Shown here in pieces: positions 45,089 to 52,200 of a stretch of 64,000 nt of DNA. Source of the DNA: Leptospira ilyithenensis (lineage in GTDB: Bacteria; Spirochaetota; Leptospiria; Leptospirales; Leptospiraceae); the NCBI RefSeq assembly GCF_004771005.1, contig NZ_RQHV01000042.1:1-64000 (forward strand). Reading direction: 5' to 3'. A program made the position numbers and the translations under genes. Within the stretch, counting starts at the first letter, position 1, and every line of letters starts with the position of its first letter. The notes under the pieces are model-generated. The model was not told the DNA's origin. It did no database searches and saw only the letters and a program-made list of their open reading frames with translations.

Positions 45089-45538
45089 ATGAATGTCTCA
45101 AAACAGGATTTAGAAGCAATGGGCCGGGTTTGCCTTAACTTCAATTTAAGAAAAACCACTAGGCTCATTACCTCTTATTATGACCTGCACCTCAAACCGA
45201 GCGGGATCAGAATCACTCAATTTACCATACTCTTAAGCATTGCCCACCAAGTGAAATGCAGCATCACCGACTTAAACGGAATCACGGACATCGATAGAAC
45301 TACTTTACAAAGAAGTCTCGAAATTCTTCGTAGAGACGGTCTTGTGCAAATTGAAAAAGCGGAGTCCGGAAATGTTCGCTCTGTTTCTCTCACAAAAAAG
45401 GGTGAAAAAAAATTGGAAGATGGCATCGATCTTTGGAAAAAAGCACAAACCCATATGGAAAAGGAACTTGGAAAAGAAAAGCTGACAACCGGTTTACGAC
45501 TGTTACATGAAATTAGAAAGGCTGTACCGGCGGAGTAA
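45089..45538 (+). CDS. MarR-family transcriptional regulator
   Basis: 149 aa from the ATG at 45089, with AGGGAG about 7 nt upstream; the frame extends to 44936 but that start would place the operator and part of the promoter inside the gene. Winged-helix core: LKPSGIRITQFTILLSIAHQ, ITDLNGITDIDRTTLQRSLEILRRDGLVQIE, VRSVSLTKKGEKKL. MarR proteins are dimers that leave DNA on binding small ligands. The palindrome before its own gene and before the thiolase gene suggests autoregulation plus control of that thiolase (inference). Confidence 0.88.
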   Translation: MNVSKQDLEAMGRVCLNFNLRKTTRLITSYYDLHLKPSGIRITQFTILLSIAHQVKCSITDLNGITDIDRTTLQRSLEILRRDGLVQIEKAESGNVRSVSLTKKGEKKLEDGIDLWKKAQTHMEKELGKEKLTTGLRLLHEIRKAVPAE

Positions 45539-45545
45539 AGCATCA

Positions 45546-46010
45546 ATGGAAATACGATTCGCCAAAAAAGAAAACCTGGAAGGGATCATGACAATGTTTC
45601 AAGAAACGGTTTTGAATATCAGCAGAAACGATTATAGTTCCGAACAATTATCCGCTTGGGCAAGGATATCCGATTCCAAAGAGTTATGGCTTCGCAGAAT
45701 CTCGGAACAATACTTAATACTTTGTTATGAAGAAAACGATCTGCTGGGATTTGCTTCTTTAAAAGATGACGATTATGTAGATCTTTTATTTGTTCATCAC
45801 AAAAATCAAAGAAAGGGAATCGGAAAATTATTACTCAATACATTGAGAGATCATGTCCAATCATTAGGCGGAAAATCAATGAAGTCTCATGTGAGTAAAA
45901 CGGCCAGACCTTTGTTTGAAACATTAGGATATAAAGTTGTTTCACCCAATATTGTCAAGATCGGTGAAGTAGAACTTACCAATTATCTTATGGAAAAGGA
46001 AATCATTTAG
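45546..46010 (+). CDS. GNAT-family N-acetyltransferase
   Basis: 154 aa from the ATG at 45546, 8 bp after the MarR stop and with GGAG overlapping that gene's end. The fold landmarks are MEIRFAKKENLEGIMTMFQETV, the strand/loop LLGFASLKDDDYVDLLFVHHKNQRKGIGKLLLNTL (acetyl-CoA loop QRKGIGK) and KTARPLFETLGYKVV. The acceptor is unknown; the general type is often called ElaA/YafP-like. It probably shares the MarR transcript. Confidence 0.85.
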   Translation: MEIRFAKKENLEGIMTMFQETVLNISRNDYSSEQLSAWARISDSKELWLRRISEQYLILCYEENDLLGFASLKDDDYVDLLFVHHKNQRKGIGKLLLNTLRDHVQSLGGKSMKSHVSKTARPLFETLGYKVVSPNIVKIGEVELTNYLMEKEII

Positions 46011-46045
46011 TATTAAATCAAGTGAAAAGATAAAAATTTCGTTAA

Positions 46046-46063
46046 ATAGTGTATATACACTAT
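46046..46063. promoter_or_regulatory. 18-bp perfect palindrome upstream of the thiolase gene
   Basis: ATAGTGTATATACACTAT is self-complementary over 18 bp and includes the same GTGTATATACAC core as 45055-45066. It ends 12 bp before the thiolase ATG, right at the AAAGGAG ribosome site, so binding there would block transcription. Confidence 0.68.
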
Positions 46064-46075
46064 AAAGGAGACTAT

Positions 46076-47260
46076 ATGGTAGTAATTGTCGAAGGAGCAA
46101 GAACTCCTTTTGGAAAATTCGGAGGAGTTTTGAAAGATTTCACATCCGCTGAGCTGGCCGTTATATCTGCAAAAAAAGCAATCGAACGATCCGGGGTAGA
46201 TGCAAAAGAAATAGAAGAGTCCATTTATGGAAATGTGATTCAAGATTATTCCAATTCCGCATATCTGGCAAGACATGTTGCGTTGAATGTAGGTTTGGCG
46301 GAGAACTCTTCCGCTTTGGTGGTAAATCGATTGTGCGGATCGGGACTGGAAGCGATTGTCTCCGGTGCAAGAAAGATTAGCGCGGGGGAAAGTTCTCTGA
46401 TCTTGGCCGGAGGAGTGGAATCCATGAGCAATGCTCCTATGGTAGCAAAGAATGCAAGGTGGGGAGGCAAGTACGGAGATAGTGTTCTGGAAGATTATCT
46501 GGCACACAGCTTAATTGATAGTTTGTATCAATCTCCCATGGGGATGACTGCGGAAAATATCTCTTCCCATTATAAAATTTCCCGGGAAGAACAAGATGAA
46601 TGGGCAGGTATTTCCCAGATCCGCGCGGAAGCGGCAAAGAACAATGGAATTCTTGGAGAAGAAATAATTCCTGTTACCTTAAAATCCAAAAAAGCGGAAC
46701 TGTTTTCTCACGATGAACATATCCGGGGGGAATCTTGTGTGAGCCAACTGAAATCACTTCGTCCGGCTTTTATCGAAAATGGAACCGTTACCGCTGGAAA
46801 TGCTTCCGGAATCAATGATGGTGCCGGATCGGTGATTTTGGCTTCCGATTCTTATGCAAAAACTTTGCATTTGAAGCCTTTGGCAAAAATTCTAGGTTAT
46901 GCGGTCGTAGGTTGTGATCCGAAGATGATGGGATTGGGTCCTATCTACGCAATTCCCAAAGCGCTAAAACATGCGGGACTCGAACAGAAAGACATTGATC
47001 TTTTTGAAATCAATGAAGCCTACAGTGTACAAGCTTTGGCGATCATGAGAGAACTGGCTTTGGATAAGAGTAAAACGAATGTAAACGGTGGAGCGGTTGC
47101 CATCGGTCATCCTCTGGGTGCCAGCGGAACCAGAGTTACGTTGACCCTCGCTTATGAATTGAGAAGAAAAAACTTAAAATACGGAGTTGCTTCTCTCTGC
47201 ATCGGCGGCGGACAGGGAATTGCAATCGTAATTGAAAACGGAGAGGTAACACCCGAATAG
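46076..47260 (+). CDS. Thiolase (acetyl-CoA C-acyltransferase type)
   Basis: 394 aa from the ATG at 46076 (AAAGGAG upstream); the frame start at 46049 lies inside the palindrome. Catalytic Cys in NRLCGSGLEAI, His in NGGAVAIGHPLGASGTRV, second Cys in CIGGGQGIA, and NEAYSVQAL. Joins or splits acyl-CoA by two carbons: either acetoacetyl-CoA formation or beta-oxidation. Separated from the acetyltransferase gene by 65 bp with the palindromic operator, so a MarR-controlled unit (inference). Confidence 0.95.
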   Translation: MVVIVEGARTPFGKFGGVLKDFTSAELAVISAKKAIERSGVDAKEIEESIYGNVIQDYSNSAYLARHVALNVGLAENSSALVVNRLCGSGLEAIVSGARKISAGESSLILAGGVESMSNAPMVAKNARWGGKYGDSVLEDYLAHSLIDSLYQSPMGMTAENISSHYKISREEQDEWAGISQIRAEAAKNNGILGEEIIPVTLKSKKAELFSHDEHIRGESCVSQLKSLRPAFIENGTVTAGNASGINDGAGSVILASDSYAKTLHLKPLAKILGYAVVGCDPKMMGLGPIYAIPKALKHAGLEQKDIDLFEINEAYSVQALAIMRELALDKSKTNVNGGAVAIGHPLGASGTRVTLTLAYELRRKNLKYGVASLCIGGGQGIAIVIENGEVTPE

Positions 47261-47262
47261 TT

Positions 47263-47279
47263 ACTTGTATTATGATAGT
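47263..47279. promoter_or_regulatory. HxlR operator candidate, site 1
   Basis: ACTTGTATTATGATAGT: outer ACT/AGT arms pair and the right half ATGATAGT equals that of site 2 (48293-48309). It lies 20 bp before the hxlR-type start codon. Less symmetrical than site 2. Confidence 0.55.
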
Positions 47280-47299
47280 TATTCCGATAAAATTGAACT

Positions 47300-47836
47300 A
47301 TGAAGCGTAAAAGTTTTGGGAATATGCAGTGCCCTGTGGCTCGCAGTTTGGAATTGGTGGGTGAGTGGTGGAGCATTTTGATTTTAAGGGATGCTATGCA
47401 CGGACTCACCCGCTTCGATGAATTTGAAAAGAGTTTGGAAATCGCACCTAATATGCTCGCAAGACGTTTAACAGCTCTCGTAAGTTCCGGATTATTGGAA
47501 CGGAAACAATACCAGTCCAATCCTCCCCGTTACGAATACATTCTTACAAAAAAAGGCAAAGACTTCCGGCCGGTGCTAGTGGCCTTGCTTGCTTGGGGCA
47601 ATCAGTACTTAGCACCCGAAGGAAAAGCTGTGCTTTTGGTAGATTCCGATTCGGATGCAGTCATCGAACCTATCCTTATAGACAAACATACCAAAAAGCC
47701 ACTAACGAGAATTAGTTCCAGATTTGTGCCGGGACCTGTGGCAAATCATGATACGATCGCCAGGATCAATTTTGCAAATGATAGAAAATCCAAAAAAGCA
47801 AAAAGAAAATTAAACGGGTCTTCTGGGAACATATAG
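47300..47836 (+). CDS. HxlR-family transcriptional regulator
   Basis: 178 aa. Family landmarks: NMQCPVARSLELVGEWWSILILRDAMHGLTRFDEFEKSLEIAPNMLARRLTALVSSGLLERKQY and PRYEYILTKKGKDFRPVLVALLAWGNQYL. The N-terminal Cys sits where HxlR/HypR-type regulators carry their redox- or aldehyde-sensing Cys. A basic tail follows (about 160-178). Its 3' end overlaps the convergent MaoC gene by 27 bp. The shared palindrome suggests control of itself and of the maoC/MFS pair. Confidence 0.9.
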   Translation: MKRKSFGNMQCPVARSLELVGEWWSILILRDAMHGLTRFDEFEKSLEIAPNMLARRLTALVSSGLLERKQYQSNPPRYEYILTKKGKDFRPVLVALLAWGNQYLAPEGKAVLLVDSDSDAVIEPILIDKHTKKPLTRISSRFVPGPVANHDTIARINFANDRKSKKAKRKLNGSSGNI

Positions 47837-48277
47837 TTTTGCAATAAATAACTGAACCACTTTCCCGTTTTGATTTTTGGTTTTACTGCGAAGCTTTACA
47901 ATTCCCTGATCGGACCGGGCGCCGGAAGGAATGACCTCTATTACTTCACTTTCTACCTGCAAAGTATCTCCCGGGCGAGTGGGACGCGGCCAACTGATTT
48001 CGCCACCCATCCCTACAATCCCGCCTTTGATCAATTTCCCAGATCCAACTAACAAACGCATTGTGATGGAAGCGGTATGCCATCCACTGGCTGCAAGACC
48101 TCCAAACAAAGATTCTTTCGCCAAAGAATCGTTCAAATGAAAATCCTGAGGATCGTATTTGCCGGCAAATTCCTTAATTTCTTCTTCCGTGACTATGTAG
48201 GACTCGCTTAATAATTTTCTGCCTAAAGACAAATCTTCCAAATACAACCCTTCTTCCGCTATTTTACCGCTTGTCAT
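47810..48277 (-). CDS. MaoC-like dehydratase (hot-dog fold)
   Basis: 155 aa. The hydratase-2 motif is seen in DPQDFHLNDSLAKESLFGGLAASGWHTASI, with catalytic Asp and His (YDPQDFHLN) in place, and the strand RPGDTLQVESEV. Such enzymes hydrate enoyl-CoA or related thioesters. Single-domain bacterial members act as (R)-specific enoyl-CoA hydratases or on unknown acids. Divergent from the MFS gene across a palindrome. Confidence 0.9.
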   Translation of the reverse strand: MTSGKIAEEGLYLEDLSLGRKLLSESYIVTEEEIKEFAGKYDPQDFHLNDSLAKESLFGGLAASGWHTASITMRLLVGSGKLIKGGIVGMGGEISWPRPTRPGDTLQVESEVIEVIPSGARSDQGIVKLRSKTKNQNGKVVQLFIAKLYVPRRPV

Positions 48278-48292
48278 AAAATCTCCCTTGTA

Positions 48293-48309
48293 ACTTTCAT
48301 AATGATAGT
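48293..48309. promoter_or_regulatory. HxlR operator candidate, site 2
   Basis: ACTTTCATAATGATAGT: ACT/AGT and TCAT/ATGA pair exactly, with single unpaired bases at positions 4, 9 and 14, a 17-bp imperfect palindrome. It lies in the 73-bp gap between the divergent maoC and MFS genes, so it can control both. Confidence 0.62.
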
Positions 48310-48350
48310 TAGTATGGAAAAAGAAGTCAATAAAAAGAGAGGAATCCGTC

Positions 48351-49529
48351 TTGAATCAATTTGAAACATCCGTTCGGAGATTGCATTTATTACTCGCCCT
48401 GGCCAATTTTGCGGTAGGTTTGGGAGCATTTGTCGTTATTGGAGTTTTAAGCCCGGTTGCGGCTTCCTTCCAAATCACTCCTTCCGAAGCGGGTTGGTTG
48501 ATGACGATTTATGCAATCACATATGCTATTTCCTCTCCCTTCCTTGTTGCCATCACAGGCAGTAAGGATCGGGCCTATGTATTGTTTGCAGGTTTAATTT
48601 TACTTATACTTGGTTCCACCTTAGCAATTTTTTCTCCCGATTTTTCAGTGTTGTTAGTGGCCCGCGTTTTTATGGCAATCGGTAGCGGAGTAGTCACTCC
48701 TGTTGCCTCAGCCATTGGTGCTGCTTCCGTAAATCCCGAACATAGAGGACGTGCACTTGCTACAGTTTTCGGTGGTCTGACTATGGCACAAGCTTTTGGA
48801 ATTCCTGCGGGAGCATGGATCGGATACGCATTCGGCTGGCGTTTTACATTCGGTGTGGTTGCCCTGCTAGCATTTGTTTGTTTAGTAATATTGTATAAAT
48901 CAATACAACGCGGAATTGTTGCACAACCAAATTCTCTTTCCACTTTAAAAGAGGTGGTCCTCAGCCCGAGACTTACGATCGCAGTATTTTTTATCGTTCT
49001 GTTTATGGGAGGAATTTTTACCTTTTACACCTATCTCACACCCTTTTTGGAAATAAGGTACGGAATTCAAAAAATAGGAGTAACAAGTATACTTTTGATA
49101 TTCGGACTCGGAGCCATTTTCGGAAATAAGTTAGGCGGATTTTTAACGGACAAGATCGGAGCTGTTCGAACACTTGTAATGGTTTGCACGGCACAGATAG
49201 TGATTTTACCCGTTTTAACCTTAGTTCAAATGCCCCTATATGCCATAGGGATTTTGATTTTTGTCTGGAGCGTGTTCGGTTGGTCTTCTCAAGTAGCGCA
49301 ACAAGCAAGATTGACTGCGCTTGATTCCAAAAGAGCTCCTGTTCTATTGGCGCTTCATTCCGCCTCTATTTATGTTGGTACGTCATTGGGTGCGCTGGTG
49401 GGAGGAAAAGTCATTCATTTAACAGGCTATAGTAGTCTGGGAATGGTCGCTTCAGGAATTGTGGTCATCTCTCTGTTGTTACTTGCAGGATCGCAAACCA
49501 AAAACGAATCCTCACAGCCTGTAATTTAA
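48351..49529 (+). CDS. MFS transporter (drug/arabinose efflux type)
   Basis: 392 aa with 12 predicted membrane helices. It starts with TTG at 48351, preceded by GAGAGGA at a good distance. Motif A-like GSKDRAYVLFAG follows helix 2, and helix 4-5 has ARVFMAIGSGVVTPVASAIGA. The pattern matches AraJ/YdhP-type drug:H+ antiporters (DHA1). The palindrome in the promoter gap points to HxlR control. Confidence 0.92.
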   Translation: MNQFETSVRRLHLLLALANFAVGLGAFVVIGVLSPVAASFQITPSEAGWLMTIYAITYAISSPFLVAITGSKDRAYVLFAGLILLILGSTLAIFSPDFSVLLVARVFMAIGSGVVTPVASAIGAASVNPEHRGRALATVFGGLTMAQAFGIPAGAWIGYAFGWRFTFGVVALLAFVCLVILYKSIQRGIVAQPNSLSTLKEVVLSPRLTIAVFFIVLFMGGIFTFYTYLTPFLEIRYGIQKIGVTSILLIFGLGAIFGNKLGGFLTDKIGAVRTLVMVCTAQIVILPVLTLVQMPLYAIGILIFVWSVFGWSSQVAQQARLTALDSKRAPVLLALHSASIYVGTSLGALVGGKVIHLTGYSSLGMVASGIVVISLLLLAGSQTKNESSQPVI

Positions 49530-49537
49530 TAAAAACA

Positions 49538-49570
49538 GAATTCAAGTTTATACGGGATAAACTTGAATTC
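49538..49570. terminator. Bidirectional hairpin overlapping the end of the GGDEF gene
   Basis: A 14-bp perfect stem (GAATTCAAGTTTAT / ATAAACTTGAATTC) with loop ACGGG. The stop codon of the diguanylate cyclase gene lies inside the left arm and the MFS stop is 8 bp to the left. A-rich on the left side, so a T-run follows on the minus strand. Confidence 0.75.
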
Positions 49571-50480
49571 GATCTCTTCCTGAATTTTTTGCCTGATATA
49601 GGGCAATGTCGGCAAATTTGATGATCTCTTCAGCTTGTTGGCTGGGATGTACTTTCGTATAACCCATGCTAATTGTCACATTAAGGTAAAAATTATCAAA
49701 GATAAAAAACCGATGCGCTTTTACCGACTCTCTGATCCGATCCAAAACCAATGCGGCACTTTCAACATCCGTATCCGGCAGGATACAACCGAATTCTTCT
49801 CCGCCAATTCTTCCGATCGTATCTTCTTCCCGAAGGCAATCGGTAAAAATTTTGGAAATCCCTTTCAATACCATATCTCCGATATCATGGCCGTAGGAAT
49901 CGTTTATCGTTTTAAAAAGATCGATATCCATTACTGCCAAAACAGAATCCCTACTTCTGCGTTTTACGATTGCGATTGTTTTTTGAACAGAATCGTAAAA
50001 CGAACGTCTATTTGGCAAAAGAGTCAGCTCATCCATATAAGCCAAAAGTTTCAAGCTGTTGATCAGAAGTGTTCTTTGGTCTTCCATTCTTTTTCTTTCG
50101 CGGATGTCACGAATGATCGTTGCAAAAAGTTTGGTTCCGTCCGTTGCAGGGCTGATTTCAAAAGCTCTGATCTCCACCGGAATCGAAGCACCTAACTTGG
50201 TATTTAGCTCCAGTTCGCGCAAGTGCCCTGTAGCATAATGGCTTTCTTCTTTCGAAATGTAATTTGTGATTTGTGCTGTTTTGTTTTCTTCCGGATAAGT
50301 TTCTTTGGGAAATAAATAATCCAAAGATTTGTCTTTCAACTCGTCAAAATGAAACCCGCTTAATACTTCTAAGGCGGGATTTACAAGATTGATCTTGTTT
50401 TCCGAATCCAAAACTATGATAGCATCGATAGAATGTTCTACGATTTTTTGCGAAATGTCCGCGACTAAAAATTCACTCAT
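49548..50480 (-). CDS. PAS-GGDEF diguanylate cyclase
   Basis: 310 aa. PAS domain (about 8-130: VEHSIDAIIVLDSENKINLVNPALEVLSGFHFDEL), then GGDEF (about 150-308) with DELTLLPNRRSFYD, VMDIDLFKTINDSYGHDIGD and the active-site GGEEF in RIGGEEFGCIL. Makes c-di-GMP; the RxxD inhibitory site is not evident. No membrane segment, so it senses a cytoplasmic signal through PAS. Overlaps the DUF2961 gene by 8 bp. Confidence 0.94.
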   Translation of the reverse strand: MSEFLVADISQKIVEHSIDAIIVLDSENKINLVNPALEVLSGFHFDELKDKSLDYLFPKETYPEENKTAQITNYISKEESHYATGHLRELELNTKLGASIPVEIRAFEISPATDGTKLFATIIRDIRERKRMEDQRTLLINSLKLLAYMDELTLLPNRRSFYDSVQKTIAIVKRRSRDSVLAVMDIDLFKTINDSYGHDIGDMVLKGISKIFTDCLREEDTIGRIGGEEFGCILPDTDVESAALVLDRIRESVKAHRFFIFDNFYLNVTISMGYTKVHPSQQAEEIIKFADIALYQAKNSGRDRIQVYPV

Positions 50481-51672
50481 GACCCCAGATTAACCCTTTT
50501 CCTTTTTCACTTCTAAACGAGTCCCGCCACTTATGAATATGACGAAAATTAATTTCAGGTTGATTTTGCCGTAAATCTTTTTTTGGCAAAACTGGCATAG
50601 GCTCGTCAATTATTTCTTGATACCAATAAGCTACACTGACCAGATCCAGGGTCAAGGAATTTGCATGTCCGTGTTCAATTGTAAATTGGAAATTTCTTTC
50701 AAAAGCGAGCGGAGACTCAATCCAAAACCGATAAAGATGCGTTCGTCCAAGCCAACCCGTACTTTCCGAGATGCGGGGATATCCGAAATAGGGATGCATA
50801 AAAATCTCTTTCGGGCACCAGGCTGTATTAAACAGGTCTTCCGTTCCGGTTCCGTGCAATCGCGACGACAGGACCTCTCCGTCAATCTGAATGGCATCGT
50901 CCCCTTCTCCATACCACATGGGTGTTGGTGAATCAACGTAAAGATTAAGGCCGATAAAATGACCTTTTCCTTTGGTTTTGAGAATTGTATAATTGTTCTC
51001 CGTATGCATAGGCGCCTTTTCAGTTTCACCTAACAAAGACCATTCGTTTTCCCTGCCTGAGCTTGTTGCAGGTTCGGTAACGGATTTGTTCCACCAGGCA
51101 TGGAATCTCAGCTTGGAAGCTGGCTCCAATTTCATGGATTCGTAATCTATATAAAAATAAAAACTAGGGATCTCCAAATCCGACTGATTTTCTATTTCGA
51201 TCCTTGCCTCGGAAGAAAACGGCATAGGGATAAAAGAATTCAGCGCTTTCCCTTTTTTAGGTGCGGCAACAAGGGGAAGAGAATTGAGAATGTATTCTTC
51301 CCCCCAACCTTGTCCGAAAAAATCACCTAATGGAACTTCTACGGAAGGATGAATATTTTTATCCCAGTAGATTCTCAATATCACATTTCTGCGAATCATA
51401 GGATCTTTGGATGCCAAAGTAAACCAAATATGTTTGATAACACCTGCACCGGAAATGTTTGCGATTGTTACTTTTGAATTTTTAGGAATGACGATAAAAT
51501 CATCATTTCCGCCGGACCGATCATAACTGGACACTCTTTCGGATTTGTAATTCTTCGGTAGCCAGATTTGATTTTCCCAAGACTGGGCGCCTATCACGCT
51601 AAAGATGGAAAATGCAGCGATGATTGTAAAAAATCTAAAAAAGGAAAATCGAGGGAAGATGATTAATTTCAT
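50473..51672 (-). CDS. Secreted DUF2961 (GH172-like) protein
   Basis: 399 aa. A signal peptide (about 10-29, ending VIGAQS) precedes the whole conserved region. Landmarks: VTIANISGAGVIKHIWFTL, PLGDFFGQGWGE, MWYGEGDDAIQIDGE and HGTGTEDLFNTAWCP. Some members of this family were shown to act on fructose/arabinan-type glycans (GH172); the acidic residues here (EGDD, GTED) would fit. The substrate is unknown. In an operon with a membrane protein (4-bp overlap) and a diguanylate cyclase (8-bp overlap). Confidence 0.87.
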   Translation of the reverse strand: MKLIIFPRFSFFRFFTIIAAFSIFSVIGAQSWENQIWLPKNYKSERVSSYDRSGGNDDFIVIPKNSKVTIANISGAGVIKHIWFTLASKDPMIRRNVILRIYWDKNIHPSVEVPLGDFFGQGWGEEYILNSLPLVAAPKKGKALNSFIPMPFSSEARIEIENQSDLEIPSFYFYIDYESMKLEPASKLRFHAWWNKSVTEPATSSGRENEWSLLGETEKAPMHTENNYTILKTKGKGHFIGLNLYVDSPTPMWYGEGDDAIQIDGEVLSSRLHGTGTEDLFNTAWCPKEIFMHPYFGYPRISESTGWLGRTHLYRFWIESPLAFERNFQFTIEHGHANSLTLDLVSVAYWYQEIIDEPMPVLPKKDLRQNQPEINFRHIHKWRDSFRSEKGKGLIWGHE

Positions 51673-52154
51673 GGGGAGTCGGTTTTAAAATTTTTAGTCC
51701 AAAAAACAAAGACGAATGCGGTTAAGGCAGATTGTAATAGTACTTCAAAAGCAACCAGCAAGTGAATAGACGTTGTGACAGACGATAGAAAAAAAAGAAA
51801 TCCTTCCAGGTTTCCGGGAGAGGGTCCGATGCTTGCAATCCCTCCAACGAGGCCCTTCAACCAAAACACAGTGAGAAATCGTTTGGTAAAATTTTGGGCC
51901 GCAAACCAATCCCAGATAAGAATCAGAAAAAAAACAAAAACCAGCGCATGCAATATCTGGAATGGAAGGAGCCAAGTCATAGCTATCGCCCATTCGGTCG
52001 GATTTTTTTCCGTAATGAGAAAGGTAGCAAATACGGGATTGTCACCTTCGTAATAACTTTTCATGACCAAATTGTAATAGGAGACCGAAACTAAGAGATA
52101 TGAAAATAAATGACAGAGAACCAATCGAAATGTTATTTTAATCCAGGCTTTCAT
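51669..52154 (-). CDS. Four-helix membrane protein, unknown function
   Basis: 161 aa with about four hydrophobic segments (about 8-30, 58-83, 98-122, 130-152). No recognised motif. It is the first gene of the operon with DUF2961 and GGDEF genes, overlapping the former by 4 bp. Confidence 0.65.
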   Translation of the reverse strand: MKAWIKITFRLVLCHLFSYLLVSVSYYNLVMKSYYEGDNPVFATFLITEKNPTEWAIAMTWLLPFQILHALVFVFFLILIWDWFAAQNFTKRFLTVFWLKGLVGGIASIGPSPGNLEGFLFFLSSVTTSIHLLVAFEVLLQSALTAFVFVFWTKNFKTDSP

Positions 52155-52200
52155 GTTTAATCTGTCCTATATATAATATTTCTTACCAAGATTTTATTCC

